Assembly: GCA_024278415.1 (NCBI GenBank)
Contig: JAJRTI010000473.1
Span: 1-18,640, forward strand
Source: Planctomycetota bacterium
GTDB lineage: Bacteria > Planctomycetota > Brocadiia > JAJRTI01
Direction of reading: 5' to 3'
DNA length: 18,640 nt
How positions within the stretch are numbered: position 1 is the first letter of the stretch; every line of letters begins with the position of its first letter. Under the pieces are notes generated by a model. It saw nothing but the letters and a program-made list of their open reading frames with translations, was not told the DNA's origin and did no database searches. Made by a program: the position numbers and the translations under genes. This document shows positions 14,804 through 18,640 of the stretch, in pieces.

Positions 14804-14860
14804 GTTGGGGATGGAGTCCCCCTGAGAACCGCCGCGAGTACGGGCTAATGACTCCTACCA
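14804..14860 (+). promoter_or_regulatory. fluoride riboswitch (crcB motif) 1
   Basis: The sequence fits the crcB consensus closely. A P1 stem GGGG (14807-14810) and CCCC (14818-14821) carries loop ATGGAGT. AGAACCGCC leads into a small stem with an AGTA loop, and GGGCTAATGACTCCTACC closes the motif. GGAGT (14813-14817) is complementary to ACTCC (14851-14855), which forms the ligand-organising pseudoknot. It lies upstream of a CPA-type Na+/H+ antiporter, one of the gene classes known under fluoride riboswitch control. Fluoride binding should allow transcription to continue past the terminator at 14898. Confidence 0.92.
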
Positions 14861-14879
14861 GCGTCGACGCGGCAGGAGT
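14851..14879 (+). promoter_or_regulatory. switching hairpin of riboswitch 1
   Basis: ACTCCT (14851-14856) can pair with AGGAGT (14874-14879). The stem continues with CC/GG and GCG/CGC around a TCGA loop. It uses the same ACTCC as the pseudoknot, so the two states exclude each other. CGCGG (14868-14872), released when the stem opens, is complementary to CCGCG (14902-14906) in the terminator arm. Confidence 0.6.
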
Positions 14880-14897
14880 GCGAGTCCGCTCCGAAAT

Positions 14898-14924
14898 ACC
14901 CCCGCGTCCTCGCAGGGGTTTTCT
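14898..14924 (+). terminator. riboswitch-controlled terminator 1
   Basis: CCCC(C)GCG pairs with CGC(A)GGGG across a TCCT loop, with one C-A mismatch, followed by TTTTCT. It is the expected expression platform of an ON-type fluoride switch. Confidence 0.75.
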
Positions 14925-14996
14925 GTTGGGTGCATGGACGACGCGCCCTGCCGGCGCAGCCCTGCGCTTGGGACGGAGACCGGAGGACTCGCCATC

Positions 14997-15230
14997 ATGC
15001 GGCAGAAACTCGCCCTTTCCATTCTGCGCGCTGGGGTTGGGGTGCCCGCGTTCTGCCGGGTTCCGAGGGCCGCGCAACGCATATCCCACGCGGCGCTTGC
15101 CCGATGCGCGCGGCCCGCTTGGGCCGGAACGGACGCGACTTGCGCGCCTCCTGCAACGGGCGGCCAGCGGCGGTTCTTGAGAGTCGATCGAGGCAAGCTC
15201 AACAACACCGTGTCTGGGAGATCGTCCTAA
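14997..15230 (+). CDS. possible small leader ORF, 77 aa
   Basis: The 305 bases between the riboswitch terminator and the antiporter contain an ATG frame preceded by GGAGG (14982-14986, 10 bases away). Its TAA stop overlaps the antiporter start as TAATG, the arrangement of coupled genes. The predicted product is Arg/Ala-rich with no recognisable domain. By hand its third-position GC is only about 68 percent, lower than in the clear genes nearby, so it may be non-coding leader. Confidence 0.3.
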   Translation: MRQKLALSILRAGVGVPAFCRVPRAAQRISHAALARCARPAWAGTDATCAPPATGGQRRFLRVDRGKLNNTVSGRSS

Positions 15231-16936
15231 TGGCTATTGGATTGGCCGAACTCGTCATCTTAGGGCTCTGCGTCGACTGGCTCTTCCGCAAGCTCCGCGT
15301 CCCGGGCTTGGTTGGCATGCTGGGCGTGGGCATTGTTATGGGGCCGTACGTGCTGGCCTTGCTCAGGCCAGACTTGTTGCAGGTGTCTTCAGACCTGCGG
15401 ATCATCGCGCTGATCGTCATCCTCCTGCGCGCGGGGTTCGAGTTGAGCAAGGAGACGTTGCGCCGCGTGGGGTTGCGGGCGGGCCTGCTGTCGTGCGTGC
15501 CCGCGGTTCTCGAAGGCGCGGCGATTACGGTCTTGGGGCCGCCGCTGCTCCATCTGAGCTACATGGAGTCCGCCATACTCGGTGCGGTGCTCTCCGCGGT
15601 CTCGCCCGCGGTCGTGGTGCCGCTGATGATCGATTTCATGGAGCGCAAGAAGGGCACGGGCAAGGGCATCCCCACGCTCGTGTTGGCGGCATCCTCGATC
15701 GACGACGTGTTTGTCATCGTGGTCTACAGCGTGCTCATCGGCTTCTACACGGGCGCGAAGGTGAACGTGGCGTGGAAGCTGGCCGGCATTCCCATCTCCA
15801 TTATTTCCGGCATCGTGATCGGGCTGGTGTGCGGCGTGGCCTTGTATCGGCTGTTCGACCGGTTCAACCCGCGGGCCACGAAGCGGCTGCTCGTCATTCT
15901 TGGCATCTCCGTGGTGCTCGTGGCGCTGGAGCCAAAGGTGGAGGCGTTCATGCCGTTTGCCGCGCTCCTGGCGGTCATGGCCATGGGCGCGATCATTCTG
16001 GAAAAGAATGAATACATGGCCCACGAAATCTCCAAGAAGCTGGGCAAGCTTTGGGTCTTCGCGGAGATTCTTCTCTTCACGCTGGTCGGCGCGCAGGTCA
16101 ACATCCACACCGCGTGGAACGCCGGGCTGGCGGGCAGTGCGTTGATCGGCTTGGGCCTGGTCGCGCGCAGCGTGGGCACGTATCTGTGCCTCATCGGCAG
16201 CCCCTACACGCAAGCCGAGCGCATCTTCGTGGTGATCGCCTACGTGCCCAAAGCCACGGTGCAGGCCGCGATCGGCGGCGCGCCCCTCCTGGCCATGCAA
16301 GCCGCCGGCATGGACACGCAGCCAGGGCAGGTCATCCTCGCGGTCGCGGTGCTCAGCATCCTGCTCACCGCGCCGGTTGGCGCCTGGGCCATCTCGCTCG
16401 TGGGCAACCGTGTCCTGGAACAGGAGGAGCGGCTGCCGGCGGGCCGGGGCGAAGCGCCGGCGTGCACGGAAGAAGACCTCGCCGCGGCCACGCGCGTGGA
16501 GGAGGTCATGGACCCCGACGTCATCGCGGTCGGCGAGGCTCAGAAGGTGAGCGCGGTGCTGCGCGCGTTCGCGGACAGCGAGTTCGTCACGTGCCCCATC
16601 GTGGACTCGCACGACGCGTTGGTGGGCATCGTGTGTTTGGACGATCTGCGGGTGATCCTGCTGGAGCACAGGATGTGGGAGTTCCTGATCGCCCACGACG
16701 TGTGCCGCCGCCTGGACTCGGCGCCCCATCCCGCGGCCTCCCTGAGCGAGGCGCTGCCCGTCTTGCGCGCGGCCGGCCTTCAGCAGATGCCGGTGGTCGA
16801 GCCCGACACCGGGCGGGTTGTCGGGATCCTCGACCGAGAGAAGGCGGAGCGCCATGTGAGGGAACAATGGCTCGAACTCCAGACGAGCGGCCTCGCGGGC
16901 GAAGCATCGCCAGAGGGCGAGCCGCAAGGCTCGTGA
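15230..16936 (+). CDS. CPA-type Na+(or K+)/H+ antiporter with C-terminal CBS pair, 568 aa
   Basis: About twelve to thirteen membrane helices span residues 1-395. Family motifs are SAVSPAVVVPLM (122-133, the unwound helix), SSIDDVFVI (155-163) with the Asp158-Asp159 ion-binding pair, and AYVPKATVQAA (337-347) with Lys341. A double Asp is the pattern of electrogenic exchangers. Residues about 425-545 hold two CBS motifs (VMDPDVIAVGEAQKV...FVTCPIVDSHDALVGIV and LQQMPVVEPDTGRVVGIL), which usually sense adenine nucleotides. The gene lies under a fluoride riboswitch. Na+/H+ antiporters are a recognised alternative to CrcB/Fluc and ClC-F in fluoride resistance, so it probably counters fluoride or the proton load from HF entry. 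The frame is open upstream to 14930, but GGGAG at 15216-15220 and the first helix fix the start at 15230. Confidence 0.88.
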   Translation: MAIGLAELVILGLCVDWLFRKLRVPGLVGMLGVGIVMGPYVLALLRPDLLQVSSDLRIIALIVILLRAGFELSKETLRRVGLRAGLLSCVPAVLEGAAITVLGPPLLHLSYMESAILGAVLSAVSPAVVVPLMIDFMERKKGTGKGIPTLVLAASSIDDVFVIVVYSVLIGFYTGAKVNVAWKLAGIPISIISGIVIGLVCGVALYRLFDRFNPRATKRLLVILGISVVLVALEPKVEAFMPFAALLAVMAMGAIILEKNEYMAHEISKKLGKLWVFAEILLFTLVGAQVNIHTAWNAGLAGSALIGLGLVARSVGTYLCLIGSPYTQAERIFVVIAYVPKATVQAAIGGAPLLAMQAAGMDTQPGQVILAVAVLSILLTAPVGAWAISLVGNRVLEQEERLPAGRGEAPACTEEDLAAATRVEEVMDPDVIAVGEAQKVSAVLRAFADSEFVTCPIVDSHDALVGIVCLDDLRVILLEHRMWEFLIAHDVCRRLDSAPHPAASLSEALPVLRAAGLQQMPVVEPDTGRVVGILDREKAERHVREQWLELQTSGLAGEASPEGEPQGS

Positions 16937-16952
16937 CCGGAAAGGAGTGTTC

Positions 16953-17483
16953 GTGAAGCAGAAGCCAAACGCGATTGACGTGCATGCGAACCACAAGCGC
17001 GGCATTCTGTCCGCGCTGCGGCTTCTCGATCAGATGTTGTGCGAGATCGAAGAGTACGCGCAGGGGCGCGAGGTGGCTTCCGTTCTCTACCGGGAGCGCA
17101 ACACGCTCACCGCGGCCCAGAAGCAGGCCCTCACGTCCGAAACCGCCGCGATGAAGCAGGAGTTGAAGGAGATCAAGGATCGGCTTGGGCTCGCCGCGCG
17201 GAAGGAGAGCGTGGCGCGGGAGATCTGGGCCAAGAGTTCGGGGCTGTGGGAGACGCTGGTCGAGACGACGAGCCGGCATCTGAAACGATACGGCCCTGTG
17301 TCCGAGGAATTGGCCGAATTCCTCGACCCTCGGATCGAGCAGCTCATCGAGCATCTGCTGAATCTCAGCCGCTTGTCGCGCGGGGAGGCGCTCGGCGAGG
17401 ACCGGCCGGCCGGCGACGACGCGAATGGCTCCGCCCCGGGCGCGGATCATGACTCGCGGGAAGAAGCCCGCCCTCCCTTATGA
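16953..17483 (+). CDS. hypothetical helical protein in the fluoride module, 176 aa
   Basis: I do not recognise the family. The protein is predicted almost wholly helical: a long first region (HANHKRGILSALRLLDQMLCEI) is followed by a charged, coiled-coil-like stretch at about 50-90 (ETAAMKQELKEIKDRL) and a third helical region with WETLVETTSRHLKRYG. The last 30 residues are disordered and acidic. There are no signal or membrane segments. AAAGGAG at 16941-16947 lies 5 bases before GTG 16953; a GTG at 16947 would overlap the ribosome site, so I chose 16953. It starts 16 bases after the antiporter stop and so is probably on the same fluoride-induced mRNA. A regulatory partner of the antiporter is one guess. 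Confidence 0.75.
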   Translation: MKQKPNAIDVHANHKRGILSALRLLDQMLCEIEEYAQGREVASVLYRERNTLTAAQKQALTSETAAMKQELKEIKDRLGLAARKESVAREIWAKSSGLWETLVETTSRHLKRYGPVSEELAEFLDPRIEQLIEHLLNLSRLSRGEALGEDRPAGDDANGSAPGADHDSREEARPPL

Positions 17484-17535
17484 GGAGCGCCGCGGCGCCG
17501 CCGGCCCGCTCGACGCCGCGCGACGCCTTTCGGCC

Positions 17536-17564
17536 TTGACATAGTGTCAGAATGACGCTATAAT
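17536..17564 (+). promoter_or_regulatory. consensus sigma70 promoter of nrtR
   Basis: TTGACA (17536-17541), 17 bases, TATAAT (17559-17564): both boxes are perfect. The expected start near 17571 is at most two or three bases before the ATG at 17573, so the mRNA should be leaderless or nearly so. Confidence 0.9.
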
Positions 17565-17571
17565 AGCGTCA
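17537..17571. promoter_or_regulatory. overlapping palindromic operators on the nrtR promoter
   Basis: Half-sites alternate in orientation: TGACATAG (17537), TAGTGTCA (17542-17549), TGACGCTA (17553-17560), TAGCGTCA (17564-17571). They make TAGTGTCA-GAA-TGACGCTA (one mismatch) and the perfect palindrome TGACGCTATAATAGCGTCA, which share a half-site and are offset by 11 bases, about one helical turn. They cover the spacer and the -10 box, consistent with autorepression by NrtR. Confidence 0.7.
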
Positions 17572-17572
17572 T

Positions 17573-18283
17573 ATGAACACGAAGTCAGACGCGGCGGTGC
17601 ACACGGAAACCATCGAGCCGATGGCGGTGGCGGTGGATTGTGTGGTTTTCGGCCTGGACGATGAAGACCTCAAGGTGCTGCTGATCGTGCGGGACCAAGC
17701 CCCGTTCGAGGGCCACTGGGCGCTGCCCGGCGGTTTTGTCGGAAGGGACGAAACGCTCGAACAGGCGGCGCGGCGGGAGTTGGAGGAGGAGGCCGGCCTC
17801 AAGCGGGTCTATCTGGAGCAGTTCTGCGCGTTCGACGCGATCGGGCGGGATCCCCGCGGCCGCGTGCTCTCCGTGGCGTATTATGCGCTCGTGAACGTGC
17901 GCGACCACCGCGTGCGCGCGGCCACGGATGCGCGCCGCGCGGCCTGGGTGGCCGTTAAGAAGGCGCCGCCCTTAGCCTTCGACCACAAGACCATCCTGCG
18001 CCTCGCGCTCCAACGGCTGAAAGAGAAGGTCCGGCATCAGCCCACCGGATTCGAGTTGCTGCCCCCCAAATTCTCGCTCTCGCAGTTGCGGAACCTCTAC
18101 GAGACGATTCTCGAACGCTCGTTGGACAAACGCAACTTCCGGCGCAAGGTGCTGCACCTGGGATTCCTCGACGACACGGGCGAGGTCGAAACCGGCGTAT
18201 CGCACCGCGCGGCCCGGCTCTACCAATTCAACAAGAGCAAGTATCGGCGCCTCGTTCAGGAGGGCGTGAACTTCGAACTCTAA
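17573..18283 (+). CDS. nrtR: NrtR-type Nudix/winged-helix transcriptional regulator, 236 aa
   Basis: Residues about 15-145 form a Nudix domain and about 155-236 the winged-helix domain typical of NrtR, with [14 protein letters not shown] and [14 protein letters not shown]. NrtR proteins repress NAD-metabolism genes and sense ADP-ribose or related nucleotides. The Nudix box appears intact: Gly54, Glu60, Arg68-Glu69, Glu72-Glu73 and Gly75 are in the correct spacing. Many NrtR proteins keep the fold only as a sensor, so hydrolase activity is possible but unproven. No NAD biosynthesis gene lies in the window. The neighbours are a fluoride-controlled antiporter and a hydrogenase-type membrane subunit, so its regulon may differ from the textbook one. 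No Shine-Dalgarno precedes the ATG, as expected for the leaderless start. Confidence 0.92.
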   Translation: MNTKSDAAVHTETIEPMAVAVDCVVFGLDDEDLKVLLIVRDQAPFEGHWALPGGFVGRDETLEQAARRELEEEAGLKRVYLEQFCAFDAIGRDPRGRVLSVAYYALVNVRDHRVRAATDARRAAWVAVKKAPPLAFDHKTILRLALQRLKEKVRHQPTGFELLPPKFSLSQLRNLYETILERSLDKRNFRRKVLHLGFLDDTGEVETGVSHRAARLYQFNKSKYRRLVQEGVNFEL

Positions 18284-18284
18284 T
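18255..18284 (+). promoter_or_regulatory. possible promoter of fluoride riboswitch 2
   Basis: TCTAAT (18279-18284) overlaps the nrtR stop codon and would start transcription at about 18290, the first base of the riboswitch. The -35 element (TTCAGG, 18-base spacer) is poor, so readthrough from nrtR is an alternative. Confidence 0.35.
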
Positions 18285-18288
18285 CATT

Positions 18289-18342
18289 GAGGGGATGGAG
18301 TCCCCCCGAAGAACCGTCCGCTGGCGGACTGATGACTCCTGC
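18289..18342 (+). promoter_or_regulatory. fluoride riboswitch (crcB motif) 2
   Basis: P1 is GGGG (18291-18294) with CCCC (18302-18305) and loop ATGGAGT. AAGAACC leads into GTCCG (18316-18320), loop CTGG, CGGAC (18325-18329), then TGATGACTCCTGC. GGAGT (18297-18301) pairs with ACTCC (18335-18339) as the pseudoknot. The P1, loop and pseudoknot bases are the same as in riboswitch 1. It precedes a strong terminator and a HycD/HyfC-like gene. Confidence 0.92.
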
Positions 18343-18364
18343 AACATGTCGCTGTGTCGCAGGA

Positions 18365-18388
18365 GCCATCGCCATCGCCATCGCCATG
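18365..18388 (+). repeat. hexamer microsatellite in the expression platform
   Basis: Four tandem hexamers (GCCATC three times, then GCCATG) separate the switching segment GCAGGAG (18359-18365) from the terminator of riboswitch 2. Such a tract can change length by slippage. Confidence 0.7.
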
Positions 18389-18394
18389 GACGAT

Positions 18395-18423
18395 AAGCCC
18401 TGCCCACCGGCAGGGCTTTTTTT
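18395..18423 (+). terminator. riboswitch-controlled terminator 2
   Basis: AAGCCCTGCC (18395-18404) and GGCAGGGCTT (18409-18418) form a perfect 10-bp stem with a CACC loop and a run of seven T. It is stronger than terminator 1 and should block the downstream operon tightly without fluoride. Confidence 0.9.
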
Positions 18424-18452
18424 GTGGACTCAACGGAAGCTGAGACGCCCCT

Positions 18453-18640
18453 ATGGCTGAGAGAATCTTCTTCAACGTGCTGCAAGTGTTCGTCGTGATG
18501 GCGGCCTCGCCGCTCCTCAAGGGCGTGCACCTCTGGCTCAAAGCCCTGGTCCAGTCCAAGCGGGGGCCGAGCGTGCTTCAGCCGTATCGTGATATCTGGA
18601 AGCTCTTCCACAAAGACGAGATCGTTTCAGATCAAAGCTC
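18453..18640 (+). CDS. HycD/HyfC-like (NuoH-related) membrane subunit, 5' part only
   Basis: The first 62 codons are present; the window ends inside the gene. A hydrophobic first helix (FNVLQVFVVMAASPLLKGV) is followed by the family signature SKRGPSVLQPYRDIWKLF. It corresponds to RRGPGVLQEYRDIIKLL in formate hydrogenlyase subunit HycD and to the quinone-module loop of NuoH. The family is an ion-translocating or anchoring membrane subunit of group 4 hydrogenases, formate hydrogenlyase and Mrp-linked complex I relatives. Being immediately behind a fluoride riboswitch and terminator, it is probably the first gene of a fluoride-induced operon. Only a weak CGGAAG is seen upstream of the ATG. Confidence 0.85.
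   Translation, partial: MAERIFFNVLQVFVVMAASPLLKGVHLWLKALVQSKRGPSVLQPYRDIWKLFHKDEIVSDQS

Noticed and set aside
14930..15229. N-terminal extension of the antiporter to an ATG-like start near 14930
   Set aside because: The extension is Arg-rich and starts at the riboswitch terminator; a ribosome site and the first membrane helix place the start at 15230.
15389..17005. 538-codon antisense frame opposite the antiporter
   Set aside because: His/Asp/Arg-rich low-complexity translation with no domain; the plus strand has clear transporter and CBS motifs.
17488..17499. GCGCCGCGGCGC palindrome as a terminator of the antiporter operon
   Set aside because: No loop of useful size and no T-run; it lies in a generally GC-rich stretch.

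Overview
This is an 18.6 kb window of GC-rich chromosomal DNA from an uncultured-type bacterium. I infer a PVC-superphylum-like or related lineage (Planctomycetota, Lentisphaerota, Hydrogenedentota or Sumerlaeota), with low confidence. The basis is an MJ0042-type zinc ribbon fused to a Ser/Thr kinase, a secreted lyase with a beta-propeller, high GC, and short palindromic heptamer repeats between genes. I see no rRNA, tRNA, CRISPR array, transposase or integrase.

Layout. 137-2275 (-) is a 712-aa protein with a divergent protein-kinase-like N-terminal half and a membrane C-terminal half. It is divergent from a repeat-rich gap (2276-2748). A rightward run of envelope genes follows: a GT-C/YfhO-like membrane protein (2749-4614), a small lipoprotein (4666-5112), a TIGR04076-like protein (5167-5472), a second repeat-rich gap, then a secreted discoidin protein (5745-6818). 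An in-frame TAG separates that protein from a 1247-aa heparinase-like/beta-propeller protein (6840-10583). The two probably were, or are, one secreted lyase of about 1,600 aa. rpsU (10910-11140) follows with its own promoter, structured leader and terminator.

The leftward block 14551-11246 encodes a zinc-ribbon Ser/Thr kinase, an Eis-like GNAT acetyltransferase and a LarA-like (lactate racemase superfamily) protein. It is driven from a good sigma70-type promoter at 14601-14629.

The right end is the most interesting part. Two fluoride (crcB) riboswitches, at 14804-14860 and 18289-18342, each end in an intrinsic terminator. The first precedes a CPA-type Na+/H+ antiporter with a CBS pair and a small helical protein of unknown function. 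The second precedes a HycD/HyfC (NuoH-like) membrane subunit cut by the window edge, so a group-4-hydrogenase or Mrp/complex-I-like operon probably continues outside. Between the two sits an NrtR-type Nudix/winged-helix regulator with an apparently leaderless mRNA and overlapping palindromic operators on its own promoter. Together these suggest a fluoride-responsive ion-homeostasis island in which antiport, a proton/sodium-translocating complex and a nucleotide-sensing regulator are combined. The riboswitch assignments rest on direct motif matching. The functional linkage is inference.
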